Part shown: in pieces, positions 1 to 48,674 of the stretch | Position numbering within the stretch: position 1 is the stretch's first letter | How the letters are laid out: each line of letters begins with the position of its first letter | Source of the DNA: Spisula solida | Taxonomy: Eukaryota > Mollusca > Bivalvia > Venerida > Mactridae | Direction of reading: 5' to 3' | DNA length: 64,000 nt | Assembly (NCBI GenBank): GCA_947247005.1 | Contig: OX365948.1 | Coordinates: 14,745,455 to 14,809,454, forward strand | Translations under genes and position numbers: made by a program | Notes under the pieces: generated by a model | What the model was told of the DNA's origin: nothing | Seen by the model: only the letters and a program-made list of their open reading frames with translations | Database searches by the model: none

Positions 1-189
1 TATTCCTCCTCGTGAAAATGCATTTTATTTTAATTATTATTTTTACAAACAAGTGTTTGAGATGACATGTTTATTGATGTTTAAGTACGTAACCCGAAGC
101 TTTATGACATGTTTGCGCAAATTGTTGCAAACAAATATTTGTTCAACAATGGAAGGCGCGAAAATTACAGGTAAATCTAAGATTTCAGA

Positions 190-463
190 CTGGCGAAGTG
201 TGAAAAACATTCGACGCTAGTCGAATACAATCAGACTTCGACCCGACTTCGAGATGAACAACAGATTTAAAGTGCAAATTGGTTAATCGGGACCAAAGAA
301 TAATTCGACATAACGAAAAATTCGAGCCGAATTCGAGCCAAAACTTCGAGATGGGTCTCGAGATTTCATATAGACAAAGAAGGAGAAAAATCGGGACTTG
401 AAAAAAACTTCGACATAACGGAAAATTCGATATAAGCGAGTTCGAGATAACGAGAGTTGACTG
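190..463. mobile_element. Pogo/Tigger-like DNA transposon right end (partial)
   Basis: Contains repeated ttcgaga/ttcgagcc strings and ends in gagataacgagagttgactg followed by TA, the layout of pogo-like elements. A complete relative with the same end chemistry lies at 35971-37453. The left end is not seen and may lie outside the window. No transposase reading frame is visible. Confidence 0.5.
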
Positions 464-993
464 TATGATACTTGTCATTTAAAAAAGTTTTTACAGTTAA
501 ATAAGTTTGGTTACCTCTTTTATAAATTCTGATCCGATTTTCTGGAAAAGTTTGTCTTGAAAATCTAGAAGATACGTACTGAAATATGATGTGAACATAC
601 ATCATTGCCCCGTTATATCCTTTGGCATGTAGGGCAACAAACATACATGTAAGTGTACAAACTAAACAGTAAACATTTAAAATGGGTATCAAACATAACA
701 TTTTGAGTGTTTGAGATAAGTAAAGAATATCCAACTTGAATATGGGGTACGTTCGGTTACGATCGTAACTATCAGTGGATTCCCAGGAAACAGTGTTTTA
801 TGTTAAATAAATTCTTCACTCTATCAATGAAAGCCACTGTACGATATCTATCACTTATTATTTTCAAGTAATAAGTATGCAGGGGAGCCAATCCAGTACT
901 GGTAATGGATTTAACAAGGCACATAATCAAGGGAGGTAATTCAGGATATGTGTTCCAAGAAGCTGAATGTGATCTGAATTGTTCACATTCTAG

Positions 994-1044
994 CTGTTCT
1001 TTTATATCAACACATTCTAGCTGTTCTTTTATATCAATAGTATG
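994..1044. repeat. 25-26 bp direct duplication
   Basis: The string cattctagctgttcttttat plus atcaa occurs twice back to back, just downstream of NAGLU exon 7 in its intron. Confidence 0.8.
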
Positions 1045-1083
1045 GGTGTATGGTTTATTCAAAGGATTCAAGAAGCCACTCAC

Positions 1084-1149
1084 CAGCAGTAAGTTTGGTT
1101 AAAATGTCCCCAGTCACTAAGACGACTGACAGTTACATTTGCATATAAT
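1084..1149 (-). CDS. NAGLU: NAGLU coding exon 7 (last in window)
   Basis: Acceptor ttttcag and donor gtgagt. Encodes [20 protein letters not shown], matching the human NVTKMGSWGHFNCSY block. No later NAGLU block is visible between 1 and 1083, so the rest lies beyond the left edge. Confidence 0.92.
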
Positions 1150-4100
1150 CTGAAAATAAGCAGAAACACATACAGAGTCTGCTCAGAGAATTTGACAAGT
1201 TCAAAAAACATCGAAATATGTAGTACAGGGGTTCCATTTGACTCCGGAGTAGAAGTTTTGACCCTTGAAATTTTCAAAAAGCCACATTTTTCCCTCAAAC
1301 TTTGGTTTGAAGGGTCATTTTCTCTTAAAATCATGGGTATTTTGCCAATAAATTAGTAAAATTTAGTCAAAAGTATCAAAATGACCTTTCATATTCAGAA
1401 GCTATTGGAACCCCTGAGTACAATACAATTGAATAGAATCATGACATGTTACTACAAAACTACATCATTTTGGAAATAGCATCATCATTTAAACACACTG
1501 TTAACTGAGATCATTCTTGATATTTGTACCTAAAAGCTAATCTCTTACCAGAATAGTGTATGGTGTGTGTTGATGAAGTTGTTTTTGTAACATTAACTTA
1601 CTTTGTTATTGCCATAGGAACATGTCCAGCAAATCCCGGTAAGACAGGGATCATACCTAGCTGTCTCATTCTAGCTAGAATCTTATGTTGTAAGGTAAGT
1701 TGACCATCTATCCATGATTGAGGTAAGGGACCACCCCAGCCATGCATGTTACCCATTCTAGACCTGAAATAAACGTGTACTATATCCCACTGCTTGCAAT
1801 AAAATCATTTATACACCTGTCTGTAACAATTTGTGGTACTGAGGTAATATTTTTGAGCAAAAAATCTGTGAAATAAACTAAGTCCTTCATGAAAAAGATT
1901 TTATATAAGATTTTACTGTTATTACGCAGCAAACATTACAGTACTGACTACAACCCACTTTAAGACCCAGCCATCTATTAATAATTACATAGAGTGACAG
2001 TGTACATACCATGCCAGGAAAGCTGGTCCACCAAAATGTGCCTGTAACTGTTTATCTGTGAACCCCATGTTTCTATATACCTGATAATATACATGTATCA
2101 AACCTCAATAAACTACAACAAACCTGAATATATACATGTATCAAACCTCAATAAACTACAACAAAATCTCAAAATGTAACATTCATGGAAGAAGAGATCT
2201 GGCTGGGTACTTTATCCGGAGTACTAAATCTTGCCTCCATTCTGGAGACTTCTTATTTCATATTTATCCCATAAACTGCGGCCTAGCAGTGCCATAAAGC
2301 TGTGCAAGAAATATCATTCGGCACTCCACGGGTGCACAATAAATATTTAAATAAGCCTGAAATGATGTTAGCAAATCAATGTCTTGATCAGTCCATGACG
2401 TCAGGATAATTCAAATGTTGTCAAGACATGGCACTCACTGTACTGCTAAATTTATGCAGCATACATCCTCATTTTGAATGATAATGAGCGGTCTCTTAGG
2501 TTATGTGATCAATAGAATCTTACATTCGTGCTCATAACATACAAGTTTTATAAAACTTGTGGACAAAAACAATATGACATTCAGTAAATTAAGCCTTGTG
2601 TGATATCATTTTGTCCACTTGTAAAACTCTAATGTCATGAGCTCAAATGCAAGATCCTCTATATACATTTGTATACCCATAATTTGTCTGTAACATATAA
2701 TTTATTGTTTTATATTACTTCTTATGATTTCCAATTTTTCAAATTCCAGTGAAAACACTGCAACTGGAAACTAAGGTTATTATGATTTCAGTACCAGGAT
2801 TAAAAGTGAGAAAATAGGCATGAAAGAACTGATGCATATGTAAGATGTATTCTGTGAACATGTTCCAGCATATTGGCACCTTTAAAATGTGCCAAAACAA
2901 CAAAATAAGAGTACCTAAATAGCATGCCAAAAATAATTTCAGTATGATTTGTTGACCTTACATGCTATATTTGGCATGTTAGCAATACATACCAGTACTT
3001 AATAAGTGGTTTTTACATGCTATATCTAGCATAGCAGCAATCCATGATTTGTTTTTCTTCAAAGCTATATTTGGCATATGGAAAAGAAACAGTTTGGGTG
3101 AGTTGGTGATTTTCAAACATGTCAGAATTGGACAGCAGATATCTGCCTATATAGATTTATATGATTTGTGAAATGTGACTAAATAAGACATGGTTATATA
3201 AAGTATACATACACGTTGGAATATAGCCTCTTGTCCAGTAAATGCCAGTGGTAGATTGATACCATTCATAGCCATCCAATCAATATGACGTTCCCATCTA
3301 TCCCAACCCCACCACACAGAACTGTAACTTACTGTACATACATTCTGGTAATATCGAAACCTGACAATGAATTACAATAACATTCAAATACAGCAGCTAA
3401 TATATTTTTAAGTTGGTTTTAATGTCGAACCAACATAGTAAGTAGCCAGACTAATCTGCCTGTTCCTGGACTAAACAGTTGAATATGCTGAGCAACAATC
3501 AAGTAAGCTATACCAGTAACACAGGTGGTTTGATAGCCTGGCGGTAGAGAGGAGGTCCTGGGTTTGATCTCAGATCACGTTATACCAAAGACAGTATTAT
3601 TATAAAAATGGTACCAGTAATTCCCCTGCTAGATGTTTGGCAAAAAAGGGAAAGCTAACATCTATCTCTCTCTAATATCCTTGTTTCGATGGATACCATC
3701 AGGAATGAGGGGTCGAGAGGGATTGATGTAAGTTGTAAGAACTTGTTTCACCATCGAAATTAGTAAAAACTATCTGCTAGACTACAGGCCAGTAATCAAC
3801 AACAGTTATTGTTTCTAGAAACATCAAGGTAGCTTTAATATCAACATCTTAAAATCAAGTCCAATATTTGTAACAGTTGATATTGAATACTTGTATCAAC
3901 AATAACAAATGGTTAGAAATCTATGATTAAACCAACCTATCATTTGTTTGTATGGTAAGCCCAGGTTTGGGTATGACGGGGAAGGGTGATGGCAGGTTCA
4001 GTTGTTCCCCTGCCCATGTGTACTGACAACCACAGTATGTCTTCAAATAATGGTAGAATCCGAGAGCGGCCGCAACTCCTGATGTCGCTGATATCGTCAC

Positions 4101-6146
4101 ATTCTTGCCATCAGATATCAACTGTAAAATAATACATGCAAATTACACACTTTTTTGTCCCTCATTATTTACTAGTTATAATGATCAAATCCTATACCTT
4201 AGGTCCCATTTCTAAAGCATCTGATATGATATTTGGAGATCACATGTTTGAGCCCATGTTGGGGTCTTGCCTGATATGGTTAGTTGATAAGCCACATAGG
4301 ACATTAAAATACATAGTGAACACTGTTAACTTGTGAGTAACATCAACTTTTTTGTTTAATAGTGAGTGGCACAGTGGTTGAGTGGAAACGCGCTTGACTA
4401 CTGATTGTGAGGTCCCTGGTTTGAACATTGGCCGGGGCACTTGGTTATTTCTAAAACTCTTCTCAGTGTTTGCCACCCAACTAGAGATGAACTGGTTGGA
4501 AACCTAGAGGCAGTCTCGCGTGTATCGGTGCTGTACACCAGGCATGTTGAAGAACCAAGGAGTCTAATTGGAATGAGCTAGGGTAACGCACCAGGATTTC
4601 TTGTATCACACCTCTTTCTCTGCATTGATTTCATGTCTGTCCTTGACAGACACACCTGCCAATAGTAGTCGAAAAGAGCGGTAAGGCAGTATAAATATAT
4701 AGATAGATAGTATCTGTGGTTCTCTACTTCTATGCTTATGAACCAAGGTAGTATCACTTAGAAACTCTACAACTGTTGTATAATATAAACAGCATGTTGT
4801 AACGAAACAAACACTGACGAAGGAGATTATGGTTATTTATTATATCCCCTGGCTGGGGTTCCAACCGGATCAAAAACAGAAATGCTTTAAATTGGGTGGG
4901 AAATACTAAAAAGGAAAGAAACAGCACTGAATGTGACTCAATGACAAATGAACAGAGACTGAAAAAGGCTCAAAATTCATGTCTCCATATACTGTTTCTA
5001 CTGACAGGTAAATATTCTTCATTTAGATTTAACCAGTCAGTTTAAGGCATGATAAGGGAGACACGGGGTCAGACAATATAATCTGTTATGCTTTAAAACT
5101 ACTATACATCAACACTTTTATATATTTGTATACGTGGTGTATAACTTGATTTATAAGTGTAAATATATGTGTTTGTTGTTTTTGGTTGTTTGTATGTTCT
5201 CTGTTCGTTTACTGTTTAGCTTAAAATGATTGATAAATGATAGATTTGTCACAGTTTCATGATGTATGTAGTACTACCAATATAATATACACCTTCTCCG
5301 CCAGAAACTGTCCTGTCCACTTTTTCTATGTTGACACTTTGTTTTTGTTTTTCTTGTTTTTCTTGTTTTTCTTGTTTATAATACATACATCATTATTTAA
5401 ACCGACTGCATAACTACCTTTGCCACTTGCTACTGTCACATGAAAATTGTATTGTGTTATTTGTATGTTCACATGGGCCTATGGCTTACTGAAATTTGAA
5501 ATAAACTATCTATCTATATAAACAGTACTTTGACTCAGAAGATGCATAGAAATACAGATGAGGATCCTACATCCTGTATTAACATTATAAACTTACATTG
5601 ATAGTATCTTTGAAGTCTGGATCCAAGTTTTCCAGGATGACAACATGAAAACTCTGTGACTTCTCTGCACCAAGAACTCGTGCTATCAAATCATGAGCTG
5701 CTTCTCCTTGGTCTCTCAATGATGCAGATGGACGAATATGATCAAGATGTGGAAACACTGAAATATTGAAAACAATATACAATTGACATTACGCTATTTA
5801 TCAATCAAGTACCTTTAAATCTATTTTAATGGTAAACAAGAGCTGTCGCTGTAAGGGACATATTATCGCTGGCTTAGAATTAGAAGGTCGTAAGTACTAC
5901 TCACAACCTTATATTAGACTCATACATATTATATATTATTGATATCGAAGAGGCACAACTTTGCAAACTGCAAAGCTCTCCATGCCCTAGATATTGTCAG
6001 AGTGAGATGGGGATTCCAGTTTTAAAGGCAGTTGCCACTTGGGCCAGGAAGTCTTGGCTGAAGCACCTAGAAGCTAAAAAAATTAATATACCTGATGCAG
6101 ATACACTCCATACTCCTAACACAAACAATGTCAAGTAGAACATCAT
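1084..6146 (-). CDS. NAGLU: Alpha-N-acetylglucosaminidase (GH89), 5' seven coding exons, truncated by window edge
   Basis: Lysosomal exo-hydrolase that removes terminal alpha-linked N-acetylglucosamine from heparan sulfate. Coding exons on the minus strand are 6146-6092, 5757-5597, 4121-3937, 3360-3213, 2080-2010, 1763-1602 and 1149-1084, all with GT-AG junctions and continuous phase (848 bp, about 282 residues). The product begins with a hydrophobic signal peptide, then a GH89 N-terminal domain ([20 protein letters not shown]) and the start of the TIM barrel ([65 protein letters not shown]). These match human NAGLU block by block in order. The two catalytic glutamates of the family lie downstream of the last block and so are outside the window. 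The gene is divergent from GPLD1, with 1.5 kb between the start codons. Identity is near certain; the exact initiator (two adjacent Met codons) is less so. Confidence 0.95.
1150..1601 (-). other. NAGLU intron 6
   Basis: Non-coding between two confident exons. No recognised repeat or RNA. Confidence 0.7.
1602..1763 (-). CDS. NAGLU: NAGLU coding exon 6
   Basis: Acceptor ttcag and donor gtaagt. Encodes [17 protein letters not shown] and [16 protein letters not shown], near identical to the vertebrate blocks. Confidence 0.96.
2010..2080 (-). CDS. NAGLU: NAGLU coding exon 5
   Basis: Acceptor atcag and donor gtatgt. Encodes [20 protein letters not shown]; the Trp codon of AFLAW is split across the next junction. 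Confidence 0.93.
2081..3212. other. NAGLU intron 4
   Basis: AT-rich intron with a duplicated stretch near 2085-2160 (acatgtatcaaacctcaata occurs twice) and no protein-like signal. Confidence 0.6.
3213..3360 (-). CDS. NAGLU: NAGLU coding exon 4
   Basis: Acceptor tgtcag and donor gtatgt. Encodes [19 protein letters not shown] and [20 protein letters not shown], the first beta/alpha elements of the catalytic barrel. Confidence 0.96.
3530..3770 (+). mobile_element. tRNA-derived SINE, family A
   Basis: Head contains an A-box-like tagcctggcggtagag and a B-box-like gggtttgatctc. The body (aatggtaccagtaattcccc, then atcaggaatgagg and gatgtaagttgtaagaactt) is shared with 56070-56290. It sits in NAGLU intron 3. 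Confidence 0.65.
3937..4121 (-). CDS. NAGLU: NAGLU coding exon 3
   Basis: Acceptor tacag and donor gttggt. Encodes [19 protein letters not shown] and [17 protein letters not shown], the highly conserved GH89 N-terminal domain. Phase 0 to phase 2. Confidence 0.95.
4364..4715 (+). mobile_element. tRNA-derived SINE, family C
   Basis: Starts with agtggcacagtggttgagtg (tRNA A-box-like) and ggtccctggtttgaacattg (B-box-like). The body with actagagatgaactggttgg and aggatttcttgtatcacac recurs at 31465-31600. Ends close to a short agat microsatellite. Confidence 0.6.
5339..5380. repeat. Pyrimidine-rich microsatellite
   Basis: About four copies of an 8-10 bp unit (tttttcttg) in NAGLU intron 2. Confidence 0.75.
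5597..5757 (-). CDS. NAGLU: NAGLU coding exon 2
   Basis: Acceptor ttcag and donor gtaagt. Encodes the segment with [15 protein letters not shown], which aligns with the N-terminal helix of GH89 enzymes. Ends in phase 0 after IN. Confidence 0.88.
6092..6146 (-). CDS. NAGLU: NAGLU coding exon 1 (signal peptide)
   Basis: Encodes a hydrophobic leader ([18 protein letters not shown]) followed by a GT donor (gtatat). The phase-1 end joins exon 2 to read ...[10 protein letters not shown]. The start is chosen because two consecutive ATGs open the leader; no further upstream start is supported by a splice site. Confidence 0.8.
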
Positions 6147-6578
6147 TGACAGAAACTGAAAAACAAAAACATAAACTAACATAGATGTATACATTCAATG
6201 TTTAAACAATAGCATTATTAATATGTTTTATAACATTTTTGACGTCGCAGTGTAGTAAAGCAATAATTTATGATTATACACTTTTAGTAGTGTAATAAAG
6301 CTTTGATATGACATTTTTTAAAGTAAGCTAACAGTTTATCAATATTATATGGCAGCTTAGTTGAACCAATCCACCACACACAGTGAACACTGTAGGCGGG
6401 GCTGGACAGTCACAAATTAAAAAGCAGCCACTAGGAGACATCAAGCCTGTCTAATGGCAGCTAGATGAGCCCAATATCATGTGGTATCACATGAACCAAG
6501 TGGTAAGTAGCATACACTGATTGTTGGCGATTGAAGGCACCCCTTGTCATTTGAGATTACATAATTTCATGCCCATGT

Positions 6579-7369
6579 CCTGGAGCCCATCGCCTAACTA
6601 AGGCGCTACCGAGCGCTTTTTAGGCATTTTACTATGCCTATGCAAAGACAGGCTACCTGTGAGCAGTCTTCACCAATAGCATACCGTTTCTCAGCACTTT
6701 GCTAGGCAAGCGCTACCGAGTGCTTTCTTACGCAATGAACTGCTTAGGTAGCGCTCCGTAATGCTTTGCTGTGCAACGGTCTGCTTTTTTCAAGTGTCAC
6801 AGGGTGAGAAAATTGTGCAACCAGATGGGGACTCGAACCCAGGATCATTCGCTTACAGGGGGGAATGCTCTACCAACTTGGACAGCTAGCCGGCTGCCTA
6901 CACACTCCCTCTCACACTATGAACAGGCTCAGACTGTGACAGAAGCAAGCCATCACCTAGCATAGCCCTATCAAGCACTCGGTAATGGTTTGGTTAGGCT
7001 TCAGGAGCCCGTTGCCTAACCAAGCCGCTTCCAAGAGGCGCTACCGAGCGCTTTCCTACGTCTATGCAATGATACGCTACGAGCGAGCAATCCTCGCAAA
7101 TCGCATACCGTTTCTTTACACTTTGCTAGGCAAGCGCTACTGAGCGCTACTGAAGCAGTCAGTTGCACAAGAAAGGTAGCGCTCGATAGTGCTTTGCTAC
7201 GAAACGGTCTGCTATCGGCTAGCGCTCGATGGTAGCCTGGGACGAATAGATGGTCCTTGATGGTAGCATATAATTTTTCCGCTACAAAGCGCTTTTTTGA
7301 AGCAAGCCGTTTCCAAGCATAGCGCTACCAAGAGCTGGGTAACGGTTTGGTTAGGCAACGGGCTCCAGG
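6579..7369. mobile_element. Fold-back element with gcgctaccgagcgc subrepeats
   Basis: Ends are inverted copies: cctggagcccatcgcctaac at the left and the complement of cctggagcccgttgcctaac at the right. A further internal copy of the end lies near 7003-7025. The interior is packed with short palindromic ggcgctaccgagcgcttt motifs. A tRNA-Thr-like segment is embedded at 6819-6895. No transposase frame, so non-autonomous. Target-site duplication not evident. Confidence 0.65.
6819..6895 (-). pseudogene. tRNA-Thr(TGT)-derived sequence, degenerate
   Basis: On the minus strand it shows an A box (tagctgtccaagttggtaga), an anticodon loop reading CTGTAA with TGT at 6857-6855, and a perfect B box (ggttcgagtcc). 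The acceptor stem is imperfect and the anticodon stem is broken (ttccc opposite gcgaa). It is likely a SINE head or tRNA relic rather than a working gene. Confidence 0.55.
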
Positions 7370-7646
7370 TTCCTACATGTCCAATGAACAGATGAACCAG
7401 TGACTGATGAATCATCCCAAGTTTATGAGATTTCTGAATTTTGGAGTGAATAGCCGCTATTTAACCTGAGCACAAGTTTTCCAGTGAGTATACCTGTAAA
7501 GTTGGAGTAATGGTTAGCTATGACAGAGATGAACAGTGTAGATTGATTAAAATATATTCCTATTGACCATACCTTTTTATTTACCAAGATTATTTGCCCG
7601 AGTCAAAAATATCAGACGCACCAAAAATCACATGATCAAAACATTT

Positions 7647-7656
7647 GTCACGTGAT
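7647..7656 (+). promoter_or_regulatory. CLEAR-like E-box
   Basis: GTCACGTGAT differs by one base from the palindromic CLEAR consensus GTCACGTGAC bound by MiT/TFE factors. Ten bases separate it from the GPLD1 ATG. Mammalian NAGLU belongs to the CLEAR lysosomal network; a role here is inference. Confidence 0.45.
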
Positions 7657-7666
7657 TAGTTTCAAA

Positions 7667-44705
<37,039 letters not shown>

Positions 44706-44779
44706 TTAGGGAACCCATTGTTGAGTTAATTGTTGTTATGTTACTATTATTAGATGATTCGTTGTTAAGAGTACTTTTT

Positions 44780-46430
44780 AGCTCACCTGCCACAATGTTG
44801 CAAGGTAAGCTTTTGTGATTGTTTTTTGTCCATCATCCATCTGTACGTACGGATGTGCCCACAAACATATACTTAGATGGCTACTTTTATGGACAAACCA
44901 GTTGAAAATAGTTAAAACGAAAGTAGAATTTTCTTTTATGTTGCTAAAATTTCTTTTATGTGGCTAAAATTAGACACATAACTACTCTTCATTCCATAAA
45001 GTAGCCACATAAATACAGTCTCGTTAGAAAGTGCGTCAGTCAAGTGCGTTGTATATCAATGAAGTATAGGTCAAGTTCAAATTTGGGCCATGTTGGGTCA
45101 AAAACTAGGTCAAAAGGTCAAATAACAGGAAAACCTTGTTAACACTCTAGAGGCCCCACATTTTTGCTTCAATCTTTATGAAGTTTGGTAAAAATGTTTA
45201 TCTTGATGACCATAAGGTCAAGTTCGAAATTGGGTCATGTGGGGCAAAAACTAGGTCAAAAGGTCAAATAATAGGAAAATCTTGTTAACACTCTAGATGC
45301 CACATTTTTGCTTCAATCTTCATGAAGTTCAGTCAAAATGTTAAACTTGATGACAAGTTCGAAGTTGGATAATCTTGGGTCAAAAATTAGGTCAATAGGT
45401 CAAATACTAGGAAAACCTTGTTAACACTATCAGTATGGAGGCAAAGTTTTTGCTTTAAACGTCATCAAGTTTGGTCAATTTTTTTTCTTGACACCTTTAA
45501 GGTCAAGTTAGAAATTGGGTCATGTGCGATCAAAAACAAGGTCAATAGGTCAAATGATAGTAAACCCTGTTAATACTCTAGAGGCCATAATTTTGCTTCA
45601 ATCTTCATGAAGTTAAGTCTAAATGTTTATCTTGATGACCTCAACAACAAGTTTGAAGTTTGGTCATTGGGGGTCAAAACTAGGTAATTAGGTCAAATAA
45701 TAGAAAAACCTTGTTAACACTTTAGGGGTCACATTTTTGCTTCAATATTCATTCAGTCTAGTCAAAATTTTGACCTTAAAGGTGCTGTCTCACCGAAAGG
45801 GCTTTAATTTTTGTATAACATAATTTTCCTACCTAGTCGAGTATTTATGTAATAGAAAGCCACTGTCGGTTACTTTATTAAAGATTTATGGCAATAAGCA
45901 ATTTAAACCACTCTTGATATGGTGCACTCCTTTTAAAAATAGCGCTGAGTTTCCTTAAAACATGCTTTGTGAGTTATGTAATCCATGCATGATCGAACTG
46001 TAATTTCTACAAACTACAGCGTAAACATCAGTGAGGTAATCGGTTGGTTTTGAAATTCATTTTCATCGAATGCAAAAAGAATATGCAGGCAATTTAAGTC
46101 ATAGTAGTGTTAATTCTATAGGGTATTAATACCCTATAGAACTTTGGATGTAAAAATACTTAATAACTACAAAATGCCGATGTTTCGCAAGTTATTTTAA
46201 ATGTCAGTGTGGTTGTTTATGGCATTTATGCGACTATTTGACAATTTTGTTTTGCAATACACCAATATGTGAGGCAGCACCTATTAGGTCAAGTTAGAAG
46301 TTGTGCCATATAGGGTCAAAAACTAGGTCACTTTGACAAATAATAGAAAAATCTAGAAAACACCATAAAGGCCACATTTCTGCTTTAATCTTCATGAAAT
46401 ACATAGTTAGGCCATGCTTAGCAGGTGAGC
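44780..46430. mobile_element. Composite repeat with agctcacctgc termini and internal ~145-bp tandem units
   Basis: Starts agctcacctgccacaatg and ends cttagcaggtgagcg, an inverted pair. The interior repeats a unit of about 145 bp (ggtcaagttcgaaattgggt ... acatttttgcttcaatcttc) about six times. A 505-bp MITE is nested at 45779. It lies just after the GPLD1 stop codon and may be part of the 3' UTR. Confidence 0.6.
45779..46283. mobile_element. Nested MITE, Harbinger-like
   Basis: Inverted ends aaggtgctgtctcac and gtgaggcagcaccta, flanked by TTA at 45776-45778 and 46284-46286. Removing it restores the surrounding repeat unit (gaccttaaggtcaag). Contains a 26-bp perfect palindrome near 46114-46140. 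Confidence 0.8.
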
Positions 46431-46439
46431 GCCACATGA

Positions 46440-48650
46440 TCTTTGACCCTCTTTTTTATAATTTCCACAGATATCTTGCTCAATTCTATTATGTATTTAT
46501 TTTATTTTTATGCCCCATTGAAAAAATTTAGTGGGATGGCGTGATAGTGAACAAGAAGAAGAGAATTATTGTTGATGAAATGTTGTGTTTAAACAATAAT
46601 GTTACCAATTTATTCATACAATTATGATAAAGTTAACTTTATCCACCTATTATCATATGCTTATTTGACATTATGCCTGTGGTTAGGTATGAAATCTTAC
46701 CACATATGGTGTTCAGTATATTTGTAATTGAATTATGATGTATATGAAATATTGCTGCTAACTGATGAAGTAGACACATTAATCGTTGAATAATTAGCAA
46801 ATATCAATACACTATAGGTGTTGTCCATCATAACAGTCATAATTTGTAATTGACAACTAAGCAAGTAAACACAATTTTTTTCAAATGCTAATTAAAATCA
46901 TGTCTTTTCTAAATAAAACAACATTTGTTTGAAGGTAGGTATTGGCTGATTGATGATTTTAATGGGAAATTGATTGGTCCTGTAGTAATGGATAAGTGGT
47001 AAACATGTTGCATAGTTTACGAGTTAACTGCATGTTTTATACTGAGGTGGTTGTGATGGATGGCTGTGGTATTCTAACCAATACTGAACTAAATTCATTG
47101 CACAGCTGCAAACGCTGCACCTAATATTTAGTTATAACAAGAAGTCACACTACCTTATATTAAATTTTGTAAATTTTGTAAAGTTTGTTGCTTATGATAC
47201 AGTCTTACCTGAGATTTCTTGATGCAATATTTGAGATATATCGATGTGGTAACTTTGGTATGATACCCATGTCGGGAAATTTATGGTTGTTTTAAGCTCC
47301 ACTATTAAAAAAATAAGGGGAGCTATTGCAGTCACCTGAGCCTCTGTCTCTTGACCCCAACTCGTATGCATGAGTAGGCAACTCTATCAAACATTTAGTC
47401 CAAATTATCTGCCCATTTTGAAATCCATGTTAAAGTTTAGGTACAATCCAAAATATTTTCGAAGTCCATTGACATATAGCTTTCATACTCACTCATCATC
47501 ATGACCCCAACCCCTACACAGGAATAGATACTTCTTTCAAAGCTTACTTTTGTAGATTTGATGATACTATCTCAGTATGGCACTGAGAATAGTGGAGTGT
47601 GCTGTTGGAAGACAGCTCTTGTGAAGAAATTGAAACCGAGTACTAAAAAAAGATAATAGAAAAGCGGACAGGGAAGTCAGTTATAAGTTAGTAATGGGTG
47701 ATAATAATGTTCTGGAAAACTAATTGCAGTTAGGTTAATGTCTGCCATCTATGTATCTGACCGTAAAATTGATGAAAAAAACAGCATGATGCTTTAAAAC
47801 CTAACAGAAAGTAAAACACATAAAGTCTGACAATATACGATAGAACGATATTGCCCCAGAGTGGGATCTGTACTAAACAGGAAGAAGAAGAAGAAGATAC
47901 AATGTATTTTGTAGTATAACTATAATTTATATCATATGGAGTTTAAAGTTTATATAAATAAATGATAAAGATTATTTAGATCTATGATATGAATGGTTCT
48001 TATTTTAGAAATGTTCTCCTGTGTTACAACCAGGCTTAATGAATTATATTTAAACGAGTATATTGAAATAAGAGTGATACCGGTACGTCTTATTATACCT
48101 TTAATTGTTTCGTACTTTATCTATAATCAGTATTCATTACTTGCATTACTCATTCAGTATCAATAAACAAGTTTGATGCATATTTTGTTCAAATTAATTT
48201 GACTTTGATTTTATGTTTGATCATTATTAAAAATTCCCAGCCAAATGTTAAAGTATTTGAACAATGTGTAATTGTTTGAAATAGTCTTAATGTCATCAAA
48301 TAAACGCGTAATTAATGTGTCAAATGAACCTACAGTGAATTTTAGCATTTAGTATTTTTTTTTGTAGAAAGCAAGTGCATATGACTAGTCAAACCTGTGA
48401 ACGTGGTCATCAGAATTAATTAAGCAACCACTTGCCCTAAGCAGGCAATATAATTAAATTCGGATTAACCAGTTTAATATAAAAATACTGTTTGAAGCAA
48501 CCACCTGTTTGAAGCAGCATCCTTTGCATGTGTAGATCCAAAGGGCAGACTGGGGGTCCAGACCTCCTCCCAGAATATTTGGCAAAAATGTGTTGGTTTT
48601 TTACGTATTTACTCAAGTTTGATGGGGCTTAGAGTTTGATCAGGACAACC
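46440..48650. other. GPLD1 3' flank without recognised genes
   Basis: AT-rich, with candidate AATAAA signals at about 46912 and 48163, a family G repeat at 47295-47625 and a short (gaa)n at 47880. No reading frame with homology recognised. Confidence 0.5.
47295..47625 (+). repeat. Dispersed repeat, family G copy 2
   Basis: Shares gctccactatt, aaattatctgccc and tggcactgagaatagtggag with 12619-13000. Confidence 0.6.
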
Positions 48651-48674
48651 CTCTAAAAACTAGTATGTTGGACC

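Larger units (their letters stand above)
6147..7666. promoter_or_regulatory. Shared upstream region of the divergent NAGLU and GPLD1 genes
   Basis: The 1520 bp between the two start codons must hold both core promoters unless further upstream non-coding exons exist. It contains an inverted E-box pair near 6478-6495 (tcatgtg-gtat-cacatga), a fold-back element (6579-7369), and the CLEAR-like E-box at 7647-7656. No TATA box is obvious. Confidence 0.55.

Noticed and set aside
3530..3600. Functional tRNA gene
   Set aside because: A and B boxes are present but no cloverleaf can be formed and the sequence continues into a SINE body shared with 56070-56290. The same reasoning applies at 33284, 43352 and 43985.
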